DNA of 64,000 nt, from contig NZ_MUXZ01000008.1 in the NCBI RefSeq assembly GCF_002015075.1, positions 154,923 through 218,922 on the forward strand, in the 5' to 3' direction. Under the pieces are notes generated by a model. That model was given only the letters and a program-made list of their open reading frames with translations. It was not told the DNA's origin and searched no databases. Below, piece after piece: positions 15,146 to 23,917 of this stretch. A program made the translations under genes and the position numbers. The stretch comes from Canicola haemoglobinophilus (GTDB taxonomy: Bacteria > Pseudomonadota > Gammaproteobacteria > Enterobacterales > Pasteurellaceae). The number at the start of each line of letters is the position of its first letter. Within the stretch, counting starts at the first letter, position 1.

Positions 15146-16261
15146 ATGCAAAATGTAGGTTTTATCGGTTGGCGTGGCATGGTTGGTTCTGTGCTAATGG
15201 ATCGTATGGTGCAAGAAAATGATTTTGCAAATATTAATCCAGTATTTTTTACAACCTCACAAGCAGGTCAAAAAGCCCCTGTATTTGCAGGTAAAGATGC
15301 TGGCGAATTAAAAAATGCTTTTGATATTGCAGAGCTACAAAAACTCGACATTATCGTTACTTGCCAAGGTGGCGACTACACCAACGAAGTCTATCCAAAA
15401 TTAAAAGCAACGGGCTGGAATGGCTATTGGATCGATGCAGCTTCAGCGTTACGCATGAAAGATGATGCAATCATTGTGCTTGACCCTGTAAACCAACATG
15501 TCATTAGCGAGGGCTTACAAAAAGGTATCAAAACTTTTGTGGGCGGAAACTGTACCGTTAGCTTAATGTTAATGGCAATCGGTGGTTTATTTGAACGTGA
15601 TTTAGTTGAATGGGTTTCTGTTGCCACCTATCAAGCAGCTTCTGGTGCGGGAGCAAAAAATATGCGTGAGCTACTTGTACAAATGGGACAATTAGAAGAC
15701 AGCGTGAAAGAAGAGCTCGCAAATCCAGCATCATCAATTCTTGATATCGAACGCAAAGTCACTGCAAAAATGCGTGCGGAAGATTTCCCAACAGATAATT
15801 TTGGTGCTGCGTTAGCTGGTAGCTTAATCCCTTGGATCGATAAATTATTACCAGAAACAGGACAAACTAAAGAAGAATGGAAAGGTTATGCAGAAACCAA
15901 CAAAATTTTAGGTTTAAGCGATAATCCAATTCCAGTGGATGGATTATGTGTGCGTATCGGTGCATTACGTTGCCACAGCCAAGCCTTCACTATCAAACTG
16001 AAAAAAGACTTGCCATTAGAAGAAATTGAACAAATTATCGCAAGCCACAATGAATGGGTGAAAGTGATTCCAAACGACAAAGAAACTACATTGCGTGAAT
16101 TAACACCAGCAAAAGTGACTGGTACATTAAGTATCCCAGTGGGACGCTTACGCAAATTAGCTATGGGTCCTGAGTACTTAGCAGCGTTCACCGTTGGCGA
16201 CCAATTGTTATGGGGGGCCGCAGAGCCAGTTCGCCGTATTTTAGTTCAATTGACTAAATAG
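15146..16261 (+). CDS. asd: Aspartate-semialdehyde dehydrogenase
   Basis: 371 residues, the normal length of the gamma-proteobacterial enzyme. It reduces aspartyl phosphate to aspartate semialdehyde in the shared pathway to lysine/diaminopimelate, threonine and methionine. The NADP-binding start GFIGWRGMVGSVLMDRM and the catalytic Cys in GGNCTVSLMLMA (near residue 135) are visible. AAGGAAA precedes the ATG. It is monocistronic and ended by its own hairpin. Confidence 0.97.
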   Translation: MQNVGFIGWRGMVGSVLMDRMVQENDFANINPVFFTTSQAGQKAPVFAGKDAGELKNAFDIAELQKLDIIVTCQGGDYTNEVYPKLKATGWNGYWIDAASALRMKDDAIIVLDPVNQHVISEGLQKGIKTFVGGNCTVSLMLMAIGGLFERDLVEWVSVATYQAASGAGAKNMRELLVQMGQLEDSVKEELANPASSILDIERKVTAKMRAEDFPTDNFGAALAGSLIPWIDKLLPETGQTKEEWKGYAETNKILGLSDNPIPVDGLCVRIGALRCHSQAFTIKLKKDLPLEEIEQIIASHNEWVKVIPNDKETTLRELTPAKVTGTLSIPVGRLRKLAMGPEYLAAFTVGDQLLWGAAEPVRRILVQLTK

Positions 16262-16297
16262 ATTTGAATGAAGAGCGGTTAAATTTTTATAAATTTC

Positions 16298-16336
16298 AAC
16301 AATCAACAGATATTTTTTATCCGTTGATTGTTTTTA
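16298..16336. terminator. Terminator between asd and the ccdA-like gene
   Basis: AACAATCAAC (16298-16307) pairs with GTTGATTGTT (16323-16332) with T runs in the plus direction; the genes are convergent. Confidence 0.85.
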
Positions 16337-16355
16337 CTAATTGAATGCCTACTAA

Positions 16356-17084
16356 TCAGAACTGGGTAGTAAGATCGGTTAACCAATCTGGACTTATTTG
16401 AATTAGCCAAATCTCAAGTTGTTTATCAAATCCTGTTAGAACTAGCAAGCCAACGACCAATAAACTGTATCCCATAATACGTCGCCCTTTTGTTCCTGCG
16501 TTAGCAAGTTTTTCCCTTTTTTCTCTGAAAAATTGTCTAGAAATTAAGCCAATAATAATGAGCGGAATAATTGCACCGAAACTGAAAACAATCATGACGA
16601 GAGCAACACTGAATAAGGCTTCTCCTTGGCTTGCTAATGCGATAGCAGCACCTAATGTTGGTCCAATACAAGGTGCCCATACAACGCCTAGTAATAATCC
16701 AACGAAAAATTGTCCTAGTGCAGACTCAGGGCTAAATTGACTTAACCATGCATCTCCCTTGCTACTTAAACGAGAGGTATATTTATTCACTTGTTCTTGC
16801 AAACGACTACTTAATAACCAAATTGCTACAAATAACATCATGATCGCCGCAATGTAGCGTAAATATTGGCTATCTAGACCTAAAGCTAAACCAATAGAGG
16901 CAACAATTGTGCCAATGAAAGTAAAGGAAATTGCCATGCCTAAAGCAAGCGTAAAAAGACCGATTTTTCTCTTTGCCATTGCTGATGAGGCAACAATTGG
17001 AAGGATAGGCAACACACAAGGAGATAAAGTTGTCAATAGTCCAGCTAATGTACTTAATGCTAAGATGGTAATACTAATATCCAT
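16356..17084 (-). CDS. CcdA/DsbD-type membrane thiol-disulfide transporter
   Basis: 242 residues with six to seven membrane helices. The two membrane cysteines of the CcdA/DsbD family are in SPCVLPILP (near residue 23) and APCIGP (near 138). It carries electrons across the inner membrane to periplasmic thiol proteins. The partner is the thioredoxin-like gene immediately upstream (11-bp gap), which would be its periplasmic acceptor. In H. influenzae Rd I recall an msrAB gene downstream of a similar pair; here asd follows convergently and no msrAB is present. Confidence 0.88.
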   Translation of the reverse strand: MDISITILALSTLAGLLTTLSPCVLPILPIVASSAMAKRKIGLFTLALGMAISFTFIGTIVASIGLALGLDSQYLRYIAAIMMLFVAIWLLSSRLQEQVNKYTSRLSSKGDAWLSQFSPESALGQFFVGLLLGVVWAPCIGPTLGAAIALASQGEALFSVALVMIVFSFGAIIPLIIIGLISRQFFREKREKLANAGTKGRRIMGYSLLVVGLLVLTGFDKQLEIWLIQISPDWLTDLTTQF

Positions 17085-17095
17085 AAATGTAATCC

Positions 17096-17479
17096 TTAAA
17101 ATGAGAGAAATTGTTGTAATTTTTCTCGGTTTGTGATTCCTGTTGCTCTACGTATCTCCTTGCCGTTATAGAATAAAATTAAGGTACTTTGGTGTTTTAC
17201 ATTAAATTGATTGAGTGTTTTTCTATCGCCATCGAAATCAACTTTGAAAACTGATAAACTCGCATTACGAGGCTCTTTGAGTAACGTATTTAATTCTTTA
17301 GCTTGTTTACGACAGACAGGGCACCAATCTGCATGAATATGAATAAGAACTGCTTCATTATTGTTCACAAGTTGTTCAAATTTTGATTGTTCAAAAGGCT
17401 GAATTTCTTGTGCTAAAATGGCTTGAGAAAATCCCAACATAGCAAATAAAGCAAAAATTTTTACTAATAATGTTTTCAT
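17096..17479 (-). CDS. Periplasmic thioredoxin-like protein
   Basis: 127 residues: a signal peptide (cleavage near LAQ-EIQPF) and a thioredoxin fold with ADWCPVCRKQ near residue 52. The CPVC centre resembles thioredoxin-like reductants of the TlpA/DsbD-gamma type rather than DsbA. Conserved cis-Pro is not obvious (KHQSTLILF where TxP is common). It is probably reduced by the CcdA-like protein encoded next and passes electrons to periplasmic methionine sulfoxide reductase or cytochrome c apoproteins; the target is not shown by the sequence. Confidence 0.85.
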   Translation of the reverse strand: MKTLLVKIFALFAMLGFSQAILAQEIQPFEQSKFEQLVNNNEAVLIHIHADWCPVCRKQAKELNTLLKEPRNASLSVFKVDFDGDRKTLNQFNVKHQSTLILFYNGKEIRRATGITNREKLQQFLSF

Positions 17480-17814
17480 ATAAAACTCTCCATATGGATT
17501 AAAATAGTGGTTTTAATTAGGCGTTTTGAGAAGAATATTCTTACAAAAAATTTTAAAATTTTTAATGCTTTTGTTAGAACGATAGCATTTTTTATTAAAA
17601 ATATGTGTTGATAAGTACACATCTTTAATTACAGCAATGAAACAGTTTATTTTTTAATGATCGATAACATTGCTTTCAGATCTCATAGATATCTTCTTGC
17701 AACATTAATAATTTGAGGTAGCAATCATTTTTTTGCTTTATAATAACATTCCATTGTTGAGCAAAAGTGCGGTAAAATTCACCGCACTTTTTTATCCCTA
17801 ACCTATAAAATTTC
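17480..17814. other. 335-bp intergenic region, trx-like / pldB
   Basis: No coding frame is convincing. It holds a perfect 12-bp palindrome AAGAATATTCTT (17531-17542) about 50 bases upstream of the thioredoxin-like gene, a TATAAT-like element near 17738, and an inverted uptake-signal pair (17764-17790) with a T run just before pldB. The last element would terminate or attenuate any transcript entering pldB from upstream. Confidence 0.6.
17764..17793 (+). terminator. Inverted uptake-signal hairpin in the pldB leader
   Basis: AAAGTGCGGT (17764-17773) and ACCGCACTTT (17781-17790) with a 7-base loop and a following T run. It lies 22 bases before the pldB start codon. Confidence 0.75.
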
Positions 17815-18756
17815 ATGAACCGACAAACCGATTTTTCTTCTTTTGTATTAAATAAATTACAACCTTTTATTGAAAAAGTTCCTATTCAATATATTGATAG
17901 CAAGAGAAATTGTCGGTTGGCGTATCGTCATTTTCGGCAAGACTTGGTAACGGATAAGTTGGTGGTTTTGGTGAATGGTCGAGCGGAGAATTTGTTGAAA
18001 TGGACGGAACTTGCCTATGATTTTTATCAACAGGGTTATGATGTTCTCGTCTTCGATCATCGTGGGCAAGGTTATTCACAGCGTTTATTAAAGGACAGGG
18101 AAAAAGGCTATATTGATGAGTTTCGTTTTTATGCGGAGGATATGGATAAGCTGATTTCTACTGTAACAACACAATTTTCTTATCAGCATCAATATTTATT
18201 AGCACATTCTATGGGGGCGTTGGTTAGTAGCTATTATCTTGCTAATTACGATCATCAGATAAAAAGAGCGGTGTTTTCTGCGCCTTTTTTTGCTGTGCCA
18301 ACAGACAATCCCATGCGGGATGAGTTATTGGTGAATTTGATGATGTTGTTGGGGCAAGGTTCTCGCTATGTTTTTGGCAAGTCTGCTTATCAACCAGCAA
18401 ATTTGCTTAGTAATAAACTGAGTTCTTGCAAAGTGCGTATGAAATGGATGAATAGAATTAATAAGTTAAATCCTGAATTACGTTTGGGAGGCCCGACATT
18501 CCGTTGGTTACATTTGTGCTGGAAGGCTATTCAAGGTTTAGCTAAGATTTTGCCACGCATTGAAATTCCCGTTTTGATTTTGCAAGCAGAGCAAGAGCAA
18601 ATTGTGAACAATAAAAACTTGTTAAAATTGAACCGCACTTTGCCACAAGGTCAGCATTGTGAAATCCCACAGGCAAAGCATGAGATTTTATTTGAGCGAG
18701 ATGAAATTAGAGATTTTGCTTTAGGTAAGATTTTTACTTTCTTTGAGGATAAATAA
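17815..18756 (+). CDS. pldB: Lysophospholipase L2 (alpha/beta hydrolase)
   Basis: 313 residues with the serine hydrolase fold: VLVNGRAENLLKW oxyanion region, nucleophile elbow AHSMGALVS (Ser near residue 131), and a late HEIL histidine near residue 290. No signal peptide; the E. coli enzyme is on the inner membrane and removes acyl chains from lysophospholipids. No clear Shine-Dalgarno lies before the ATG. In H. influenzae Rd pldB and asd are neighbours as I recall; here the CcdA/thioredoxin pair lies between them. Confidence 0.88.
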   Translation: MNRQTDFSSFVLNKLQPFIEKVPIQYIDSKRNCRLAYRHFRQDLVTDKLVVLVNGRAENLLKWTELAYDFYQQGYDVLVFDHRGQGYSQRLLKDREKGYIDEFRFYAEDMDKLISTVTTQFSYQHQYLLAHSMGALVSSYYLANYDHQIKRAVFSAPFFAVPTDNPMRDELLVNLMMLLGQGSRYVFGKSAYQPANLLSNKLSSCKVRMKWMNRINKLNPELRLGGPTFRWLHLCWKAIQGLAKILPRIEIPVLILQAEQEQIVNNKNLLKLNRTLPQGQHCEIPQAKHEILFERDEIRDFALGKIFTFFEDK

Positions 18757-18768
18757 AGAGAATAAAAA

Positions 18769-18792
18769 AGACGGAAAATTCCGTCTATTTTT
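18769..18792. terminator. Bidirectional terminator, pldB / amino-acid ABC operon
   Basis: AGACGGAA (18769-18776) pairs with TTCCGTCT (18779-18786), with A run before and T run after, between convergent genes. Confidence 0.85.
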
Positions 18793-19544
18793 TAGTCAAA
18801 TCTGATTTGATGTAAGAATGCTTTGGTGCGTTCATGTTGTGGATTTTCAAAAAGTTCTTTTGGCGAGCCTTGTTCCACAATCACACCTTTGTCCATAACG
18901 ACCACTAAATCCGCTACATCTAAGGCGAATTTAATTTCATGAGTAACCACAACCATTGTCCAGCCTTCATTTGCCAGTTCTTTCATGGTATTTAGCACAT
19001 CTTGCACTAATTCAGGATCAAGCGCTGAAGTAGGTTCATCAAATAGCATCAATTCTGGTTGAATGGCTAATGCACGAGCAATTCCCACACGTTGCTGCTG
19101 TCCACCAGAAAGTTGGTGCGGATAAAGGTTTGCTTTGTCTGTTAGCCCTACCTTACATAGCAAGGTTTCAGCCTCTTTACGCACTTCGTCAGGATTGCGT
19201 TGTTGTACTTGAACAGGTCCTTCCATCACATTTTCTAAAGCAGTTTTATGCGGAAATAAATTATATTGTTGGAATACCATTCCCGATTTTTTGCGTAGCG
19301 GTAAAATTTCTTTGCGAATATTTTTGCTAGCAAAATCTACATAAAGCGGATTTTCTTTGTGAAACTCGATAGTGCCTTGCTCTGGTAATTCAAGTGCATT
19401 TAAACAACGCAAAAATGTAGTTTTACCTGAGCCAGAAGGACCTAAAATAACCACTACTTGCCCTTTTTCAATATCTAAATCAATACCGCGTAAAACAGGA
19501 TTGTTATCGAAGGTTTTATGAATATTACGAATTTTAATCATCAT
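18792..19544 (-). CDS. Polar amino acid ABC transporter ATPase, cystine type
   Basis: 250 residues. Walker A GPSGSGKTT near residue 35, signature LSGGQQQRVGIARAL and Walker B LMLFDEPTSALDPE are present. It belongs to the GlnQ/TcyN family of polar amino acid importers. It is the last gene of a three-gene operon (binding protein, permease, ATPase). AAAGGA precedes the ATG. The substrate is inferred from the binding protein, which resembles FliY/TcyJ of E. coli. Confidence 0.9.
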   Translation of the reverse strand: MMIKIRNIHKTFDNNPVLRGIDLDIEKGQVVVILGPSGSGKTTFLRCLNALELPEQGTIEFHKENPLYVDFASKNIRKEILPLRKKSGMVFQQYNLFPHKTALENVMEGPVQVQQRNPDEVRKEAETLLCKVGLTDKANLYPHQLSGGQQQRVGIARALAIQPELMLFDEPTSALDPELVQDVLNTMKELANEGWTMVVVTHEIKFALDVADLVVVMDKGVIVEQGSPKELFENPQHERTKAFLHQIRFD

Positions 19545-19554
19545 TTATCCTTTC

Positions 19555-20238
19555 TTATCTTGTGACATAACGATCAAGGCGTTTTTCAATGCGAGCTTGT
19601 AGTAAGAACAACACGAAACAGAAACACCAATAAATTAACGCTGCTTCAATATAAACTGGCAAGAAATCATAAGACATATTTGCTACTTGTTGTGCTACTC
19701 GGAACATTTCTGTCACCGTCACCACTGATGCCAAAGAGGTATCTTTAAATAAACCAATAAAGGTATTACTTAACGGCGGTACAGCTACACGGAAGGCTTG
19801 CGGTGCAATAATGCGGCGGAAAGTCTGCATATAAGTCATTCCAATGGTATAGCCAGCTTCCCATTGCCCTTTTGGGACAGATTGAATTGCCGCTCGTACT
19901 GTTTCAGAACCATAAGCACCAATATTTAATGAAAATCCAATAATCGCCGCTGGAATAGGATCAATAAAAATGCCTAATGCGGGTAATCCATAAAACACAA
20001 TGGATATTTGCACTAACATCGGTGTGCCACGAATAATGGAAATATAAATTTTCGCAATCACTAAAAAGATGCGATGAATAATACTATGGCTTGGTGTAAC
20101 ACGAAGTAAGGCTACGGCAACGGCAATGAACATGCCAAGTATAAAGGACACAATAGCAAGCGGTATTGAAATCAATACCGCCGCTTTAACCATAGGAAGA
20201 AAACCGCTTATGACCAATTCTGCTCTTGCATCAGTCAT
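19555..20238 (-). CDS. Polar amino acid ABC transporter permease, cystine type
   Basis: About 227 residues with five membrane segments and the HisMQ-type EAA loop (GQWEAGYTIGMTYMQTFRRIIAPQAFR). The frame can be read from a GTG at 20298, but that would overlap the binding-protein gene by 38 bases. The ATG at 20238 starts 22 bases after the upstream stop and gives a length like E. coli TcyL, so I prefer it, although no strong Shine-Dalgarno supports either. Confidence 0.85.
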   Translation of the reverse strand: MTDARAELVISGFLPMVKAAVLISIPLAIVSFILGMFIAVAVALLRVTPSHSIIHRIFLVIAKIYISIIRGTPMLVQISIVFYGLPALGIFIDPIPAAIIGFSLNIGAYGSETVRAAIQSVPKGQWEAGYTIGMTYMQTFRRIIAPQAFRVAVPPLSNTFIGLFKDTSLASVVTVTEMFRVAQQVANMSYDFLPVYIEAALIYWCFCFVLFLLQARIEKRLDRYVTR

Positions 20239-20260
20239 AAAGGGTAATGATGCAAGAAAA

Positions 20261-21043
20261 TTATTTAACACTGATATCTCTACCAAAGAATTGTTCACCT
20301 AATTGTTTTAATGTGCCATCGTTACGTAATTCTTCGATAGCTGCGCTGATTTTTGCTAGCGCTTCTTCATTGTTTTTATTAACAATAAGACCAGCACCTG
20401 CTTTATTTTCAGCTTTCCAAACTGGTTTTAAACCTGAATTTGGATGTTTTTTCAAATAATCCAACAATGCTAGAGCGTCATTAAAAGTAATATCAGCACG
20501 TTTTTGTTGAATTAATAATAATCCTTGTGCCATGCCGTCAATTGGCACAATTTTAGCTTGGTATTTCTGTGCTAACTCACCGTAGTTTGAGCTAAGAGTT
20601 TGTGCTGCTTTTAAGCCTTTTACATCTTCAACTTGGTTAATACGAGTTTCATCATTGCGAGCAATTAACATTGCACCAGACCAGCTATAAGGTTCAGATT
20701 TGTCAAAAGTAGCTTGGCGTTCTGGTGTTGTTAAAGCCACTTGGTTTGCCACAAGATCGAAACGCCCTGCTTTCAATCCAGCAAGCATTGCATCCCATTG
20801 AGTTTCTTTAAACTCAACTGTAACGCCTAATTTTTTGGCTACGGCACGAGTCACTTCAACATCATATCCGGTCAATTTTCCATTTGCATCATGATAAGTA
20901 AAAGGCGCATAAGTTCCTCCTGTACCAACAGTAATAGTCCCTTTGCTGTTAATACGTTCTAATAAATCACCTTGTGCTAAGGCTTGTGTGCTAGTTGCAA
21001 TTGCCAAAACAGAGGCAAATAAAAATGTTATTTTTTTCAACAT
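20261..21043 (-). CDS. Periplasmic amino-acid (probably cystine) binding protein
   Basis: 260 residues: signal peptide (cleavage near ALA-QGDLL) followed by a family 3 solute-binding domain. Characteristic stretches are TVGTGGTYAPFTYHD, DVEVTRAVAKKLGV and FDLVANQVALTTPER, similar to the cystine-binding FliY/TcyJ. Cystine import would suit an organism living on mucosal fluids. It heads the operon with the permease and ATPase genes. No regulator site is recognised in its 254-bp upstream region. Confidence 0.85.
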   Translation of the reverse strand: MLKKITFLFASVLAIATSTQALAQGDLLERINSKGTITVGTGGTYAPFTYHDANGKLTGYDVEVTRAVAKKLGVTVEFKETQWDAMLAGLKAGRFDLVANQVALTTPERQATFDKSEPYSWSGAMLIARNDETRINQVEDVKGLKAAQTLSSNYGELAQKYQAKIVPIDGMAQGLLLIQQKRADITFNDALALLDYLKKHPNSGLKPVWKAENKAGAGLIVNKNNEEALAKISAAIEELRNDGTLKQLGEQFFGRDISVK

Positions 21044-21238
21044 ATAAAGTTCCTCACTATAAGTAAAAATTGAATTTGAGAAAAATGAGTGCGGGAATTG
21101 TAAAAGAAAAGTTAAAGTTTACAAATAACTTTCAGGAATATGTTATAAGCAAAGGCTATGTTTATTAAAAGTTAGCTCGAAGAGTAAATAATTAGATTGG
21201 AAAGTGCGGTAATTTTTTGAGGACTTTTGCTCATAAAA

Positions 21239-21278
21239 ATGAGCTTTAATAAGTGAATTTACACTTAGAAAAGCTCAT
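21239..21278 (-). terminator. Terminator of the DASS transporter gene
   Basis: ATGAGCTTT (21239-21247) pairs with AAAGCTCAT (21270-21278); an inner AAGTG/CACTT stem extends it. On the minus strand it is followed by TTTTTA, so it ends the transporter transcript 20 bases after its stop. Confidence 0.75.
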
Positions 21279-21297
21279 ATCAATTATATTGAAAAAG

Positions 21298-22689
21298 TTA
21301 TAGCCAGAATAAGTAAGCAAATGTGCCGATAATAAACACACAAAGGATATTCAACACGACACCCACTCGAACCATTTCTTTTTGCTTAATTTCGCCCGTA
21401 CCAAAGACGATAGCATTTGGTGGTGTGGCAACTGGTAACATAAATGCACAAGATGCGCCTAAACCGATGATCAATGCTAATCCTAGCTCTGGCATTCCCA
21501 GAGATTGTGCAATAGAAATAAAGATTGGTACTAATAGTGCTGCACTTGCTGTATTTGAAGTAAATTCAGTTAAGAAAATAATAAAGGCTGCAACTAATAA
21601 GCCGATGAGATAGAAATAGAAATGCCCACCATCAATTATAAATACAATGCCATCTGCTAAGATTTTGCTTGCGCCAGAATCTTTTAGCACCGCACTTAAT
21701 GTCAAACCACCCCCGAAAAGCATTAATACGCCCCAGTCGGTATTGTCTTGTAATTGTTTCCAAGAAATTACGCCTGTTACACAGACCGCAATAGCTGCAA
21801 GTAAGGCAATAACGGTGTCAAAACTCGCAATATTTTTTTCTAAGCCTAAGAATGAGGAAAGAATAGGATTGAGTTTAGCACTGAAAATCCAACCAAGCGC
21901 AATGGCTACGAAGATGATTAAGGTAATAATGCGTTGATTATTCATCTCAACTTTTTCAAAGTTTTGGCTGAATTTAATATTTAGTTTTGGCTTAAGAGAG
22001 ATGTACAGTGTACCGATCATAATTGGCATAAGAATGAACATAATTGGTAAGCCAAAATAGAGCCAATCTGAGAATGTTAATTTTAATTGAGAAGCCACAA
22101 TCGCATTTGGTGGGCTACCAATTAAGGTTCCCATGCCGCCGATACTTGCACTATAAGCAATCCCTAATAATACGAAAACATAAGTATTATGTTCTTTTGT
22201 TCTATCTAATTGGCTAAGAATACCCATAGCTAATGGCAACATCATTGCTGCTGTTGCGGTATTACTCATCCACATCGAAAGGAATGCTGTAATTGAGAAC
22301 AAATAAATCACACCAACAAAAAGATTACCACCAGCTAGAGCCATAATCTTATTGGCGATCATTTTATCCAATTTTTGAATATGCAAAGCAGTAGCAAGGG
22401 CAAATCCACCAAAGAACAGGAAAATAGTTGGTGCAGAATAAGAGGCTAGGGCAGTTTTAGTTGTCACCAAGCCAAGCGCAATTGCTACAAATGGTACTAT
22501 TAGGGCAGTTACTGTGACATGTAATGCTTCAGTTAGCCATAACACTGCAATAAACACTAACAAAGCTAAACCTTTATTTGCTTTGTCATCAAAAGGTAAA
22601 ACATGAAGTAAGACAAAAAAGACGATAACATCAAGGATGAAAATTAACGCATTTTTGTTAAAAATTGATTGAGAAACAGTTTTGCTCAT
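21298..22689 (-). CDS. DASS-family sodium:dicarboxylate symporter
   Basis: 463 residues with about eleven membrane segments. The two SNT motifs of the divalent anion:Na+ symporter (INDY/VcINDY) family are in MSNTATAAMM near residue 146 and TSNTASAALL near 371; two hairpins (GTLIGSPPNAIV and LPVATPPNAIVFG) complete the binding site. It should import succinate, fumarate, malate or a related C4 acid with sodium. It is a single gene ended by its own hairpin. Confidence 0.9.
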   Translation of the reverse strand: MSKTVSQSIFNKNALIFILDVIVFFVLLHVLPFDDKANKGLALLVFIAVLWLTEALHVTVTALIVPFVAIALGLVTTKTALASYSAPTIFLFFGGFALATALHIQKLDKMIANKIMALAGGNLFVGVIYLFSITAFLSMWMSNTATAAMMLPLAMGILSQLDRTKEHNTYVFVLLGIAYSASIGGMGTLIGSPPNAIVASQLKLTFSDWLYFGLPIMFILMPIMIGTLYISLKPKLNIKFSQNFEKVEMNNQRIITLIIFVAIALGWIFSAKLNPILSSFLGLEKNIASFDTVIALLAAIAVCVTGVISWKQLQDNTDWGVLMLFGGGLTLSAVLKDSGASKILADGIVFIIDGGHFYFYLIGLLVAAFIIFLTEFTSNTASAALLVPIFISIAQSLGMPELGLALIIGLGASCAFMLPVATPPNAIVFGTGEIKQKEMVRVGVVLNILCVFIIGTFAYLFWL

Positions 22690-22850
22690 AATGTTATCCT
22701 TTCAAAGATACAATTTTGGATTATCCCTAATTTTAGTTAGGAATTTGGTGGGAAGTTATCAAATTGTTAAAAAAATGCAATGATCTTTTGTTGTTTTTGT
22801 GAGCTGTGTCTAAAAAAATACTAAAAGTGCGGTGTGTTTTAGCCAAGAAA

Positions 22851-22904
22851 AATCTGCACCTTAACAAGCTGGCTTTACTAACCTTGCTTATTAAGGTGCA
22901 GATT
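22851..22904 (-). terminator. Terminator of the ybeD-lipB-lipA operon
   Basis: AATCTGCACCTTAA (22851-22864) and TTAAGGTGCAGATT (22891-22904) are perfect 14-base inverted repeats with a 26-base loop; read on the minus strand a TTTTTC tract follows. The loop is long for a terminator. The stem shares AAGGTGCAG with the hairpin at 41509. Confidence 0.65.
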
Positions 22905-22936
22905 AACATTTTAACCGCACTTTTTTTCTGCTTAAT

Positions 22937-23899
22937 TTATTTCACAAGCCCACCACTTGCTTGTAAATCAGCATGATAAGAAGAACGTACAAAAGGTCCA
23001 CAAGCGGCATGCTCAAAGCCCATTTTTTCTGCTTTAGCACGGAAATCATCAAATTCCTCAGGTGGCACATAGCGTGCAACAGGTAAGTGATGACGACTTG
23101 GCTGCAAATATTGACCTAGGGTTAACATGGTTACGCCATGATCACGTAAGTCTTGCATTACTTGCAAAATCTCTTCGTTTGTTTCTCCCAAGCCAACCAT
23201 AATGCCAGATTTAGTCGGAATATGTGGGAACATTGCTTTGAAATCTTTGAGTAATTTCAATGACCACTTGTAGTCAGCGCCCGGGCGAATTTCACGATAT
23301 AAGCGTGGAACATTTTCTAAATTATGGTTAAAGACATCAGGTGGATTGTCTTTTAATTTTTCTAATGATTGTTCAATTCGACCACGAAAATCTGGCACTA
23401 AAATTTCGATTTTAATACCCGGATTAAGCTTACGAATTTCTTTTACACATTCGGCAAAATGTCCAGCACCACGATCTGGCAAATCATCGCGATCCACAGA
23501 AGTAATTACCACATAGCGTAATTTCATATCTTGAATAGTTTCTGCCAGTTTTTTAGGTTCATCTGGGTCTGGTGGCAATGGTTTACCATGGGCAACATCA
23601 CAAAACGGGCAACGGCGGGTACAAATTGCACCCAAAATCATAAAGGTTGCTGTTCCGTGATTAAAACATTCATGTAAGTTTGGACATGAGGCTTCTTCAC
23701 ATACAGAATGTAGTCCATGACGGCGCATACCGTTTTTAATGCTATCAATTTTTGCTGAATTTGCTGGAAGCTTAATTTTCATCCACTCAGGCTTTTTCAG
23801 TAATTCCTGATTTGGATCGATATTTTTAACTGGAATAATCGAAGTTTTCGCAGCATCACGATATTTGACACCACGTTCCATTTTAAAAGGGGTTGTCAT
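22937..23899 (-). CDS. lipA: Lipoyl synthase
   Basis: 320 residues. This radical SAM enzyme inserts two sulfurs into octanoyl chains on lipoyl domains. The radical SAM motif is CTRRCPFCDVAHG near residue 94, and the auxiliary cluster cysteines are CEEASCPNLHEC near residue 68, with the terminal RSSYHA serine ligand. It lies downstream of lipB, with 18 bases between, so the two consecutive steps of lipoate synthesis are co-transcribed. Confidence 0.97.
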   Translation of the reverse strand: MTTPFKMERGVKYRDAAKTSIIPVKNIDPNQELLKKPEWMKIKLPANSAKIDSIKNGMRRHGLHSVCEEASCPNLHECFNHGTATFMILGAICTRRCPFCDVAHGKPLPPDPDEPKKLAETIQDMKLRYVVITSVDRDDLPDRGAGHFAECVKEIRKLNPGIKIEILVPDFRGRIEQSLEKLKDNPPDVFNHNLENVPRLYREIRPGADYKWSLKLLKDFKAMFPHIPTKSGIMVGLGETNEEILQVMQDLRDHGVTMLTLGQYLQPSRHHLPVARYVPPEEFDDFRAKAEKMGFEHAACGPFVRSSYHADLQASGGLVK

Positions 23900-23917
23900 T
23901 AACAGATCCTAATTTTG

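Noticed and set aside
21323..21937. Two plus-strand frames inside the DASS transporter gene
   Set aside because: They run antisense to a well-supported transporter and have no recognisable domain or ribosome site.
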